64,000 nt of DNA from Oscillospiraceae bacterium (GCA_031262405.1 JAISHS010000022.1:1-64000), one strand, 5' to 3'; positions 26,072-34,501 are shown, counted from the first letter of the stretch. Made by a program: numbers and translations. Notes: generated from the letters alone by a model not told the origin.

Positions 26072-26151
26072 ATCGTTTTTTTCAGCGGCGTGTACGGTGA
26101 AAAAAACTCTTCTCAGCTTGCGAGTGCCGCGCAGCGGCGCGTTGCAAGCTG
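26072..26151 (+). repeat. Two-hairpin dispersed element, copy 1
   Basis: Hairpin 1 is GTTTTTTTCA..TGAAAAAAAC around a GCGGCGTGTACGG loop; hairpin 2 is CAGCTTGC..GCAAGCTG enclosing CCGC-GCA-GCGG. The second copy is at 58883-58963 on the minus strand. The two differ mainly by changes that keep base pairing (A-T for G-C in hairpin 1, TT/AA for CC/GG in hairpin 2). Both copies are in intergenic DNA. Confidence 0.8.
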
Positions 26152-26165
26152 CAACCAAACTGGCG

Positions 26166-26186
26166 GAAAAGGGCGAAGCCCTTTTT
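26166..26186 (-). terminator. Terminator hairpin after the J-domain gene
   Basis: AAAAGGGC-GAA-GCCCTTTTT forms a compact hairpin with flanking A and T runs, 10 nt past the stop of the J-domain gene on the minus strand. It can work in either direction. Confidence 0.6.
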
Positions 26187-26195
26187 CGACAAGCG

Positions 26196-26858
26196 CTAGC
26201 AGCAGCCAAAGCCAGGGCAGCAGAACAGATCAAACAGACACAGCGGCAGGCAGCAGGGATATCCGCCTGCCGAGTTCGGATAGCCCTGACCATAGCTTTG
26301 ATAGAAGGAGCCGCCGCGGCGAATCTCCTCTAAAAGCGTTCTATAGTCGTTGTTGTCCGGCTCCATATTAACAGCGCGCGTCGCCTGCTCCATCGCGGCA
26401 ACGCGGTTGCCGAGCCCGTAGTTGGCAAGCGCGCTGAGATAATACCATCGCCCCTCCCGCTCGTTTTCGGGAACCGTCGCGAGCGCAGAGAGCGCCTCCT
26501 GAAAATGCTGAGAGCGGATATAGTTAAGCGCCGCCGTATAGGCGGTGTTCCCGCCGCCCGAGGCGCCCCTCGCGCCGCCGAAGCCTCCGAAGCCACCGAA
26601 ATTCCCAAAGCCTCCAAAGCCGCCGAAACCGCCGCCTTCGGAACCATATTGCCCCCAGCCGCCCTGCGCATTTGCCTGCGGATTCTTTATCTGATCATAG
26701 GCGGCGTTAATTTCATTCATGCGCCGCTGGGCATTCTTATTGCCGGGGTTCAAATCCGGGTGATATTTCTTCGCCAGGGCGCGATAGGCTTTTTTTATCT
26801 CCTCATCGCTAGCCCCATGCGGGACGCCGAGTACCTTGTAGGGGTCGTCCATGCTCAT
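26196..26858 (-). CDS. J-domain protein with Gly/Phe region and Cys-rich end
   Basis: 220 residues. The N-terminal J domain (about 5-65) has the HPD triad in [10 protein letters not shown], so it should stimulate a DnaK-type ATPase. It is followed by a Gly/Phe-rich repeat (about 75-105), a helical TPR-like segment (about 108-185), and a C-terminus holding seven cysteines in the last 20 residues (CC, C, CC and CC groups). It lacks the zinc-finger and substrate domains of true DnaJ. Its ATG overlaps the stop of the DUF5685 gene by 4 nt. The client is unknown; assembly or protection of the neighbouring Cys-containing DUF5685 protein is a possibility. Confidence 0.85.
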   Translation of the reverse strand: MSMDDPYKVLGVPHGASDEEIKKAYRALAKKYHPDLNPGNKNAQRRMNEINAAYDQIKNPQANAQGGWGQYGSEGGGFGGFGGFGNFGGFGGFGGARGASGGGNTAYTAALNYIRSQHFQEALSALATVPENEREGRWYYLSALANYGLGNRVAAMEQATRAVNMEPDNNDYRTLLEEIRRGGSFYQSYGQGYPNSAGGYPCCLPLCLFDLFCCPGFGCC

Positions 26859-27691
26859 CTCCTTATTTTCGCTTTCTTCCGCTTCTCCCGCCGCTCATAT
26901 CTCGTCCAGACGCCGGAATATAGAATATTCCTCAAAAGCTCCGCATCCTCGACAATAGGCAGCTTCTCATAAGCCAGCGTACAGTTTCCGATGAGAACTG
27001 TCAATAGCTCCAGAAAAAATTTCTCGTCCGCGCCCTGACCTTGAAGCCCCGCCAGCGGGTTATATCGCCCTCGCCGCGCGTCCGTTTCCAAATCCATGAA
27101 CGCGTCCATGATGTAAATAAACTCTCCCAAAAAGCCGCCCATCGCGCGCAGAGTCTCCTGCCAGCGGTCTTCTTTATATACAAAAAGCTCCGCCATAAGC
27201 TGCCCGAAGAGCTTAGAGCCCGCATCCGGATCGGCTCTTCCCGAGGCCTCGAGCGCAGACAGAGCGTCGATGCAGCTCGTCATCGCGCCGCACTGCCTCG
27301 GCCAGAGCAGCGACACCTTCCGAAACTTGCGCCGGAGCAGCCGCGCGTAAACCAAACTTAAAAAATCCCGCTCGTCCTGCCAGTTGTCCAGCGCGTTGAG
27401 ATAACTCAGAGCCACCGTCATATCGGCGGCATAAGCGGAAAGCTCGCTCGTCTCATAGTCGTGCTTCTTCACCGGATGAATAAAGCACCGCTCACAGCCA
27501 AAGCAGCCCTCCGGCTCATAGAGCGAGGACAGCGTCAATACTAAAAACGCCATATCGTAATTGAGCGCAATCCTCCCCAAAAACCCGTGCCGCTGCTTTA
27601 AACTGCGGCAAAGCCCGCAATAGACCGCCTTATAGCGGTGCTTTTGCTCCTCGGATAGCGTTTCGGCATTCGCCGTGACGAAGCCGAACAT
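26855..27691 (-). CDS. DUF5685 family protein
   Basis: 278 residues, matching the DUF5685 pattern: N-terminus [28 protein letters not shown], then a second Cys group ([16 protein letters not shown]) near residues 63-78, and an all-helical body with DNWQDERD near 105 and a [18 protein letters not shown] segment near 200. The clustered Cys/His and Asp residues suggest metal binding, and the helical body recalls prenyltransferase or ferritin-like bundles, but no function is established. It is translationally coupled on both sides: its start shares a base with the upstream zinc-ribbon gene stop, and its stop overlaps the J-domain start. Confidence 0.8.
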   Translation of the reverse strand: MFGFVTANAETLSEEQKHRYKAVYCGLCRSLKQRHGFLGRIALNYDMAFLVLTLSSLYEPEGCFGCERCFIHPVKKHDYETSELSAYAADMTVALSYLNALDNWQDERDFLSLVYARLLRRKFRKVSLLWPRQCGAMTSCIDALSALEASGRADPDAGSKLFGQLMAELFVYKEDRWQETLRAMGGFLGEFIYIMDAFMDLETDARRGRYNPLAGLQGQGADEKFFLELLTVLIGNCTLAYEKLPIVEDAELLRNILYSGVWTRYERREKRKKAKIRR

Positions 27692-28095
27692 CAGGTTTTC
27701 CTCTCAAAACCCGTGCCGCACCTCTTACATACGATGCGGATTTTTCCCTTGCCGCGCGGCACGCGCAAAGCCGCCCCGCAGGACGGGCACTTGAAAAACT
27801 TAAATTCGCGCCGCTGGTTCCACATATCCCGCCGCAGGCGGAAAAAGTCCTTGAAAGCCTGCTTCGCCTGCAGGTATTTGGCGTTCTCGTCCCGCCGCGC
27901 GGCTAGCTTTCGGGAAAACATCCGATAAACCGTGTATAGAATCACCGCGAGCGCCGCGACATAAACTAGGTCCCTGATACCACTCGGCAGGAAGATAGAG
28001 ATGACGATCAGCACGAGATAGACTATCGAAAGAAAGCGCGTAAACGCGTCTCCTCCATAGCGCCCGGACATAAACCTTGTGAATTTCTGCCGCAA
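27691..28095 (-). CDS. Membrane protein with C-terminal zinc ribbon
   Basis: 134 residues. Two adjacent membrane segments (about 20-38 and 44-60) are followed by a basic helix and a C-terminal zinc ribbon, CPSCGAALRVP..CKRCGTGF (two CxxC pairs, near 105-128). No named family is recognised beyond the zinc-ribbon class. It starts 32 nt after the ABC exporter subunit gene and runs into DUF5685 with a one-base overlap, so it is probably part of a five-gene transcript with the exporter and the J-domain gene. Confidence 0.75.
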   Translation of the reverse strand: MRQKFTRFMSGRYGGDAFTRFLSIVYLVLIVISIFLPSGIRDLVYVAALAVILYTVYRMFSRKLAARRDENAKYLQAKQAFKDFFRLRRDMWNQRREFKFFKCPSCGAALRVPRGKGKIRIVCKRCGTGFERKT

Positions 28096-28127
28096 ATCAA
28101 AACCTCCTTTGCCGGAAGAGGGCTGAA

Positions 28128-30098
28128 CTAATTATTCTCGAATTGACTATTATACAACTCCGCGTAAAACCCGCCCTGCGCGAGCAGCTCCTCATGGGTG
28201 CCGCGCTCGACAATCTCGCCGTCGCGCAGTACCAAAATCAAATCGGCACTCTTTATTGTAGACAATCTGTGCGCGATTATGAATGAGGTGCGACCGCGCG
28301 TTAGCGCCTCCATCGCACGCTGAATCTGAATCTCCGTGCGCGTATCGACAGAGCTTGTCGCCTCGTCGAGTATCAGCAGCGGCGCATTCTCTACAATCGC
28401 GCGCGCGATTGTAAGCAGCTGCCGCTGCCCGTCAGAGAGCGAAACGCGCTCGCCGAGATCGGTGTCATAGCCCTCCGGCAGGGTGCGGATGTAGTGGTCT
28501 AGCCCGACCATCTTGCAGGCAGAGACCACCTGCTCATCGGTGACTCCCGGAATGCTATAGGCTATGTTCTCGCGGATCGTCCCGTCAAAAATCCAGGTGT
28601 CCTGCAGAACCATGCCGAACAAATTGTGCACGCACTCGCGCGTCATCCGTTTTTCGGGAATGCCGTCAATGAGTATCTCGCCGCTGCCCGGCTCATAAAA
28701 CCGCATGAGCAGATTTACAATCGTCGTCTTGCCGCTGCCCGTCGGACCCACAATGGCAACCTTCTGCCCGGGAAGCGCCTTCGCGGAAAAGTTCTTGATT
28801 ACGGGCGCACCCTGCGAGAAGCTAAAGCTCACGTCCGTAAACTCGCCCTCGCCGCGTGCATCGCGCCCCCTAACCGCGCCCTCTTCCTCGGGATGAAGCG
28901 CCTTCGCGGAAAATTTCTTGACAAGGGGCACGCCCGGCGTATAGCTAAAGCTCACGTCAACAAACTCGACCTCGCCGCGCGTCTCATGCTCACTGATAGC
29001 TCCCTCTTCCTCCGGCGAAAGCTCCTCCTGATCGAGAAACTCAAACACGCGCTCGACCGCCGCCGCGGCGGACTGGAGCGTCGTCGCCGCCTGCGCAAAC
29101 TGGTTCAGCGGCTGGGAAAACAGCCGCACATATACGATAAAGGCGACGATAACCGAAAAATCCATCCTCCCGTCAAGCGCCAAGGCGCCGCCCACAACAC
29201 AGACCGCAACAAAGCCCAGATTGCCGATAAAGCCCATGAGCGGCATCATAATTCCGCTTATGAACTGCGCCTTCCAGGCGCTCTCCAGCAGCTTCTTATT
29301 TATTTGAGTGAAGGTTTTTTCACTGCTGTCCTCCGCGTTATAGGCGCGGACGGTGTTGAGCGCGGCATAGATTTCCTCTATGTGCCCGTCAATTTTGCCG
29401 AGCTGCTTCTGTTGATTCTTAAAATACTTCTGCGACCTGCCGATAATGAGCGTCACCAAAACAAAGCCCAAAATCGTCGCACCGACGGCGACCGCGGCGA
29501 GCGTCGCGTCCGTTACGAACATCATAATGAGCGAGCCGAAGAAGAGGAAAAAGGCGCTCGTGAGCTGACCGACGCTCATATTGAGGGTCTGCGCCATGGT
29601 GTCAATGTCGTTCGTGACCCGCGAGAGAATGTCGCCGAAATTCACCTTGTCAAAATAGGCGAGGGTGAGTCGGTTAATCTTCGAGCTTATGTTCTCGCGC
29701 ATGGAATAGGACAGCTTCTGCGTGACCGTCGCCATAATAAAGCCCTGACCATAGGCGCAGAGCGCGCCGACGCCGTAGACAATAATCAGCGTAATTCCAA
29801 TCCGCGCCGTCTCCGCGAGATCAAGCTTTGCCGAAAAATCCCCCGCCGCGAGGGACATTATATAGTCCTCCACGAGCTTCGTCATCGCGCGGAGCCTGTC
29901 GGGCCCGACGATTACGCAGATTGCGCCGACCGCTGAGAGGATAAAGGCGGCTATAATAACCCTGCCATAGGGCTTGGCAAAGCCGATGAAGCGGCCGAGC
30001 GCCGCCTTAAAATTCTTGGGCTTTTCAAAGCCCCCGCGCCCGGGTCCGCCCGGCCCCGGGCCGCGTCTCATGGGAGGAGTTCTTCTGTCGTCAGGCAT
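28128..30098 (-). CDS. Heterodimeric ABC exporter subunit with internal duplication
   Basis: 656 residues; transmembrane domain about 40-340 and nucleotide-binding domain from about 375. Walker A is GPTGSGKTT near 451, signature LSDGQRQ near 554, and Walker B with a catalytic Glu is LLILDEATSSVD near 575. The N-terminus is Gly/Pro/Arg-rich. Residues 361-401 and 402-442 are tandem copies of the start of the nucleotide-binding domain (25 of 41 residues identical, for example PEEEGA, DVSFS and FSAKAL), so this subunit is longer than relatives of about 600-620 residues. It overlaps the partner gene by 8 nt. Together they resemble LmrCD/TM287-288 multidrug exporters; the substrate is unknown. Confidence 0.92.
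   Translation of the reverse strand: MPDDRRTPPMRRGPGPGGPGRGGFEKPKNFKAALGRFIGFAKPYGRVIIAAFILSAVGAICVIVGPDRLRAMTKLVEDYIMSLAAGDFSAKLDLAETARIGITLIIVYGVGALCAYGQGFIMATVTQKLSYSMRENISSKINRLTLAYFDKVNFGDILSRVTNDIDTMAQTLNMSVGQLTSAFFLFFGSLIMMFVTDATLAAVAVGATILGFVLVTLIIGRSQKYFKNQQKQLGKIDGHIEEIYAALNTVRAYNAEDSSEKTFTQINKKLLESAWKAQFISGIMMPLMGFIGNLGFVAVCVVGGALALDGRMDFSVIVAFIVYVRLFSQPLNQFAQAATTLQSAAAAVERVFEFLDQEELSPEEEGAISEHETRGEVEFVDVSFSYTPGVPLVKKFSAKALHPEEEGAVRGRDARGEGEFTDVSFSFSQGAPVIKNFSAKALPGQKVAIVGPTGSGKTTIVNLLMRFYEPGSGEILIDGIPEKRMTRECVHNLFGMVLQDTWIFDGTIRENIAYSIPGVTDEQVVSACKMVGLDHYIRTLPEGYDTDLGERVSLSDGQRQLLTIARAIVENAPLLILDEATSSVDTRTEIQIQRAMEALTRGRTSFIIAHRLSTIKSADLILVLRDGEIVERGTHEELLAQGGFYAELYNSQFENN
28773..29018 (-). 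repeat. 123-bp in-frame tandem duplication inside ABC exporter gene
   Basis: Two adjacent 123-bp units (28896-29018 and 28773-28895) encode 41-residue copies of the first strands of the ATPase domain. They have diverged to 25/41 identical residues, so the duplication is not recent. The aromatic A-loop position is Tyr in the first copy (SFSY) and Phe in the second (SFSF). Confidence 0.85.
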
Positions 30099-31857
30099 TT
30101 TTCAGTTCCTCCTCCGATAACTGCGAATAGGCAATCTCGCGATAGACCTGACAGTCTCGCATCAGCTCGTCGTGGGTGCCGATTCCAACGGTCTGTCCGT
30201 TTTCAAGCACTATAATCTTATCCGCGTCGCGAATAGTGCCTATCCGCTGGGCTACGATGAGTCGCGTAGAGTCTGAAAGCTCCTCGTTAAGGGCGCGGCG
30301 AAGCTGCTTATCCGTCTTGAAATCCAGCGCGGAGAAGGAGTCGTCAAAGATGAAAATCTCGGGCTCGCGGCAGACCGCCCGCGCGATGGAAAGCCGCTGC
30401 TTCTGACCGCCGGAGACGTTCGCGCCGCCCTGAGCAATGCGCGAGTCGTAACCTTCCTCCATCTTATTAATAAATTCGTCGCCCTGAGCAATTTTCGCCG
30501 CATATTTAATCTGCTCTATTTCCGGCTCGGGTTTGCCGTTGTCTCCGAAGGCTATGTTACTGCTAACGGTGCCGGAGAACATGACGCTCCTCTGCGGAAT
30601 ATAGCCCAGTCTGTCGCGCAGCTGCCTTAGGGTATACTGCCGCACGTCGACGCCGTCCACTAAAACCGTCCCCTCCGTCGCATCATAAAAGCGGGGGATA
30701 AGATTGACGATAGTCGATTTTCCGCTGCCCGTCGAGCCGATAAAGGCAACTGTCTCGCCGCGCTCGGCCTTAAAGGAGATGTTCTTTAATACATAGTCCT
30801 CCGCGCCCGGATACTTAAAGCTCACGTCCCGAAACTCAACGGTGCCCTTCAGCTCCTGTGAAATCTCCGCTAGGCCCGGCCCGTCGAGAACGCTGGAGGG
30901 GGTGTCCAGAACCTCGTTGATACGCCGCGCGGAAACGAGCACGCGCGGGAGCATTACGAAGATGAAAACCATCATAACAAAGCTCATTACAACCTGCATG
31001 GCGTAAGAGGAAAAGACGACCATATTAGAAAAAAGCGTCAGCTTGTCAAGAGCCTGCGCCCTATCAATGAGCGAGGAACCGATCCAATACACCGAGAGGG
31101 GAAGTCCGCTCATAACCAGGTTCATACAGGGCATCATAAAGCTCATAGTCCGCGTGGTGAAAAGATAGTTCCCCGTTAGGGCGCGGTTTGCCTTGCGGAA
31201 TTTGCTCTCTTGATATTTTTCCGCGTTATAGGCTCTCACCACGCGCAGCCCCGTCAGGTTCTCGCGGGTTATAGCGTTTAGGTTGTCGGTGAGGGTTTGA
31301 ATCTTGCGAAAGCGCGGGACAACAAGCGTAGAGATAAAGGATATAACGAGCACGATAAAGATCACCGCAACGCCGGTGGCAAGCGTCCATTCGCTAGTTC
31401 CCTTTCCGGCAATCTTGACCAGAGCCCAAACCGCCATAATCGGCGCGCGCAAAACCACTTGCATACCCATGGCAATCAGAAACTGCACCTGTACCACGTC
31501 GTTGGTAGAGCGCGTAATGAGGCTGGCGGTTGAAAAGCGGTTGACCTCGCCCATGGAAAAGGAGAGCACCTTGCGGAAGACCTCAAGCCTAAGATTACTG
31601 GCAAAACCGGCGGAGATGCGCGCGGCAAAAAAGCCAACTATAATCGCCAGCGCAAGCGAGCCTAAGGCGCAGGCAAGCATCTTCGCGCCCTCGTTCCATA
31701 TTTCGGCGGCAGTGCCTCCGGCGGGAATCAGACTCGTGATATTCGTCATAAAGTCCGGAATACGCAGCTCAAGATATACCTGACCGGCAACGAAGGCCAC
31801 GCTCAGCAGCACCGCCAGCCACTCCTTGGCAGTCAGCCGCTTTAACAGTTTCAGCAT
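30091..31857 (-). CDS. Heterodimeric ABC exporter subunit with degenerate ATPase site
   Basis: 588 residues; six-helix transmembrane domain (about 15-310) and nucleotide-binding domain with GSTGSGKST near 372 and the signature VSGGQKQR near 475. After the Walker B Asp the usual catalytic Glu is Asp (FIFDDSFSALD), which marks the degenerate site of heterodimeric exporters; the partner has the matching non-canonical LSDGQ signature and a canonical Glu. The start ATG at 31857 follows GGAAC only weakly. It is the first gene of the operon, with a TTGACA/TATACT promoter and a hairpin in the leader. Confidence 0.93.
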   Translation of the reverse strand: MLKLLKRLTAKEWLAVLLSVAFVAGQVYLELRIPDFMTNITSLIPAGGTAAEIWNEGAKMLACALGSLALAIIVGFFAARISAGFASNLRLEVFRKVLSFSMGEVNRFSTASLITRSTNDVVQVQFLIAMGMQVVLRAPIMAVWALVKIAGKGTSEWTLATGVAVIFIVLVISFISTLVVPRFRKIQTLTDNLNAITRENLTGLRVVRAYNAEKYQESKFRKANRALTGNYLFTTRTMSFMMPCMNLVMSGLPLSVYWIGSSLIDRAQALDKLTLFSNMVVFSSYAMQVVMSFVMMVFIFVMLPRVLVSARRINEVLDTPSSVLDGPGLAEISQELKGTVEFRDVSFKYPGAEDYVLKNISFKAERGETVAFIGSTGSGKSTIVNLIPRFYDATEGTVLVDGVDVRQYTLRQLRDRLGYIPQRSVMFSGTVSSNIAFGDNGKPEPEIEQIKYAAKIAQGDEFINKMEEGYDSRIAQGGANVSGGQKQRLSIARAVCREPEIFIFDDSFSALDFKTDKQLRRALNEELSDSTRLIVAQRIGTIRDADKIIVLENGQTVGIGTHDELMRDCQVYREIAYSQLSEEELKNA

Positions 31858-31895
31858 TAATGTTCCTTCTTCTCTTCAAAATGGATAATAGACTT

Positions 31896-31919
31896 CAAGG
31901 GGCAACTGCTTGCCCCTTG
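31896..31919 (-). other. Hairpin in the 5' leader of the ABC exporter operon
   Basis: CAAGGGGCAA and TTGCCCCTTG form a perfect 10-bp stem with a 4-nt loop, between the predicted promoter (31938-31965) and the start codon. No T-run follows on the minus strand, so it is either a stability element or part of a leader control. Confidence 0.5.
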
Positions 31920-31937
31920 TTAAGTGTAACCCTATAA

Positions 31938-31965
31938 AGTATATACTACGTCAATTCATTGTCAA
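31938..31965 (-). promoter_or_regulatory. Promoter of the ABC exporter operon
   Basis: Minus strand TTGACA, 16-bp spacer, TATACT. The -10 lies in an AGTATATACT palindrome that could also bind a regulator. Confidence 0.75.
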
Positions 31966-32022
31966 CCGCCGCACCTAAATGAAAAGTAAAATTATTGTAA
32001 AATTTGCCTTCCGCGTAAATGT

Positions 32023-32958
32023 TTATACTTGTTTATACTTGCCGCCTCCAATAAATTCCCTAAGGAGCGCGTTATCGGGGATCAACTCCGCCGAGACCGG
32101 CTCAAAGAGGTCAAAGGCGGTATAAATCTTCTTGAGCTCCGCGCTTCGCTCACAGTCGGGCACGTTTAGGAAGAAGCTCTGCGCGAAGCCGCGCATAAGC
32201 CCCACCTCATAGGGAAGGGAGGAGTCAAATCTGAAATTGGCCTTGCCCTTAAAGGGACCTATATAGTCCTTCTCGCCGCGCCTGATGTTCCCCCAAAGCT
32301 TCATCGTATATTCCGGAGCCGCCCCGCGATACAGCTTATCGCGCACCAGCCTGCGCACGAGCCGCATCCAGGTCCCTTTGAAGCAGACCTTGCCCGCCTC
32401 ATCCTTAACGTCGCTGCGCGCGCTGATATAAAGCTTCATCGCCTCCGGCTGATAGTGCGTCACCATGTCGTTGAGCGCGTGAATGCCCTCCACAACCACA
32501 ATCTCGTTTTTACCCAGCTTAATTCTCTCCGAGGGCTCACTCTCGCGCCTCTGCTGGGCAAAGTTATATGCCGGAACCTCAATCTCGCGCCCCGCCGCCA
32601 AATCCTCAAAGTGCCGCCCCAGAAGCTCCATGTCGAGACAAAAGGGCGACTCCAAATCCAGCTCGCCGTTAGGAAGCCTTGGACTCGTCTCATCCACCGT
32701 TTTGTAATAGCTGTCCATACCCAGCGCATAGGAGCCGATCCCGCGGCTTTCAAGCTCCTCCTCAATCTTCATAGAGGTCGTGGTCTTTCCGCTGCCGGAG
32801 GGCCCCGAAATCAGAAGAATCGGAGACTTCTCAATATTATACATCACCATGTCCGCGGCAAGCATAATCTTGTCGTGAAACTCCTCGTTGCACTCGCGCA
32901 CAAATGAAGCCGGGTCCGCCCTAACGGCGCTGTTTATCTCCGCTAACTTATATGCCAC
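32023..32958 (-). CDS. Uridine kinase-like nucleoside kinase
   Basis: 311 residues. P-loop kinase with Walker A GPSGSGKTTT near residue 53, the DSYYKTVDE segment near 82 that contacts the nucleoside in uridine kinases, and VVEGIHAL near 155. It corresponds to the kinase half of the longer Firmicutes proteins that also carry TGS/threonyl-tRNA-synthetase-like N-terminal domains; those are missing here. The ATG lies inside the last codons of hemZ (16-nt overlap), so the two are co-transcribed. Substrate, uridine/cytidine or another nucleoside, is not resolved. Confidence 0.88.
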   Translation of the reverse strand: MAYKLAEINSAVRADPASFVRECNEEFHDKIMLAADMVMYNIEKSPILLISGPSGSGKTTTSMKIEEELESRGIGSYALGMDSYYKTVDETSPRLPNGELDLESPFCLDMELLGRHFEDLAAGREIEVPAYNFAQQRRESEPSERIKLGKNEIVVVEGIHALNDMVTHYQPEAMKLYISARSDVKDEAGKVCFKGTWMRLVRRLVRDKLYRGAAPEYTMKLWGNIRRGEKDYIGPFKGKANFRFDSSLPYEVGLMRGFAQSFFLNVPDCERSAELKKIYTAFDLFEPVSAELIPDNALLREFIGGGKYKQV

Positions 32959-34406
32959 TTCAGCTTCTCCTTATTTTCAACAATGCTTTCTATACTCTCT
33001 ATATATTCCTTGGGATACTTCGGGTTGAAAATCCGCTCAATCCTCCCGCCGGGCAGACAAAGCTTCGTCGAGGCCCCGCCGCCGAGCGCAATCACAGAAA
33101 AAAGCTCCTCCATCATGCAGATGTTATATAAACTGCCCGTCCCGCCTTTTTCCCAGCCGACGTTCTCAAAGCCGCCGGACATATATTTCTGACGATAGAG
33201 ATAGTATGGCGCAAAGCCCGCCTCATTAAGCGCGAAACAAGCCTCATCAAGCATTTTGCCGACGGCGCCCGCGTCCGGTCTCGCCGTATCTCCCAGCGTA
33301 ATCGCCGAGCCCTTTTTAAGTGCCAGCGTGTGAATGGTAATATTCTCCGGCTTCATGGCCAGCACCGTCTCAAGCGTCGCGGCAAATTTTTCCGGACTGT
33401 CCGCCGGAAGCCCCGCAATGAGGTCCATATTGAGCTGGAAAGCCCCCGCGTCCCGCACCAGCTCCACAGCATTAACCACATCCCGCGCCGTGTGCCGCCG
33501 ACCAATCGCCGCCAAAACACCGTCGTCCATACTCTGCGGATTGACGCTCACGCGCGTCACCCCGTGTTCCCGCAAAACCGCCAGCTTCTCCGGCGTAATC
33601 GTATCTGGCCTGCCGGCCTCCACCGTAATCTCCCGCAATAGGGAAAAATCAAAGGCCGCCTCGAGCGCACGAAACAGCGCATCCAGCTGCCCCGCCGAGA
33701 GCGTCGTCGGCGTGCCCCCACCGATATATAGGCAAACCGCGCGCCGCCCCGTCTCACGCAGAGCCGCACCAACCGCTTCAATCTCGCGAAAAAGCGCCGC
33801 CAAATAATCCGGAATCAGCCCCGCACTTTTACCCACATCGGCGGATACAAAGCTGCAATAGCTGCACCGCGAGGGGCAAAACGGAACCCCGACATAGACC
33901 CCCACATCCTCTTTAGCCAGCTGCGCCTTCACACTTCGCGCCGCCTTCGCCGCAGCCAGACACAGCCGCGCCCTATCAGAGCGCACCTCATACTCACGGC
34001 AAAACCTCGACACCGCCGCGCGCTCGGAAACGCCCTCGTCCAAAATTGCGCTCATGAGCTTCGCCGGTCGAATCCCGGTAAGGCTGCCCCAGACGGGCTT
34101 CTCCATACCGGCGCCTAGCGCCGCGCGGTAAAACGAGAGCTTAACGAGCCTGTCCAGCACCCGCTTGCGCACTAGTTCCCCCGCGCTATCGTCCTTTTTC
34201 TCCCGCGCCCGACCGATATAGCACCCGCCGCCGATCACCAGACGGCACACCGCGGTATAAAACCGCGCCCCCTCAAATAAGCGGCTCTCGCAATAATCAC
34301 CCTCCGGCGCCGCCTCGGGATAAACCGGCCGCTCCTCCGGGAAAAACATAAGCAGCGCCTGCTCCAAACTATAGCGCAGCTCATGACCAATTAAATACAG
34401 TTTCAT
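32943..34406 (-). CDS. hemZ: Coproporphyrinogen dehydrogenase HemZ (radical SAM)
   Basis: 487 residues. The radical SAM cluster motif CPSRCSYC (CxxxCxxC) is near residue 177, preceded by VGVPF, and HemN-family segments follow (YIGGGTPTTLSAGQL near 228; NPQSMDD near 290; LNMDLIAGLP near 327). HemZ-type proteins are the Firmicutes branch of oxygen-independent coproporphyrinogen oxidases and carry a ~150-residue N-terminal extension, also present here. No other haem genes are in the window, so a related radical SAM role cannot be excluded. It is the first gene of a two-gene operon. Confidence 0.9.
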   Translation of the reverse strand: MKLYLIGHELRYSLEQALLMFFPEERPVYPEAAPEGDYCESRLFEGARFYTAVCRLVIGGGCYIGRAREKKDDSAGELVRKRVLDRLVKLSFYRAALGAGMEKPVWGSLTGIRPAKLMSAILDEGVSERAAVSRFCREYEVRSDRARLCLAAAKAARSVKAQLAKEDVGVYVGVPFCPSRCSYCSFVSADVGKSAGLIPDYLAALFREIEAVGAALRETGRRAVCLYIGGGTPTTLSAGQLDALFRALEAAFDFSLLREITVEAGRPDTITPEKLAVLREHGVTRVSVNPQSMDDGVLAAIGRRHTARDVVNAVELVRDAGAFQLNMDLIAGLPADSPEKFAATLETVLAMKPENITIHTLALKKGSAITLGDTARPDAGAVGKMLDEACFALNEAGFAPYYLYRQKYMSGGFENVGWEKGGTGSLYNICMMEELFSVIALGGGASTKLCLPGGRIERIFNPKYPKEYIESIESIVENKEKLKWHIS

Positions 34407-34425
34407 ACACTAAACATAGACCCAA

Positions 34426-34471
34426 TTACGACGATAGTCAAGGATTTTTTAATCCTTGACTATCGTCGTAA
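34426..34471. other. Perfect 21-bp hairpin upstream of hemZ
   Basis: A 46-nt perfect inverted repeat: a 21-bp stem starting TTACGACGATAGTC, closed by a TTTT loop, with no mismatch. It lies 20 nt before the hemZ ATG and downstream of the ABC permease gene. The flanks carry no T-run on the minus strand, so it is not a typical terminator for the genes here. Confidence 0.75.
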
Positions 34472-34473
34472 AA

Positions 34474-34501
34474 ATAAAAGATATTAAATAATAAATAATA
34501 G
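34474..34501. repeat. 7-nt tandem array (ATAATAG class)
   Basis: ATAAAAG, ATATTAA, ATAATAA and ATAATAG follow each other directly. Nearly the same four heptamers occur at 58640-58667, and related AGATAAG units at 43198-43232 and 56677-56690. Confidence 0.65.

Noticed and set aside
28626-29936. 436-codon open frame on the plus strand
   Set aside because: Exactly antisense to the ABC exporter gene, whose motifs are complete; no family resemblance or ribosome site.
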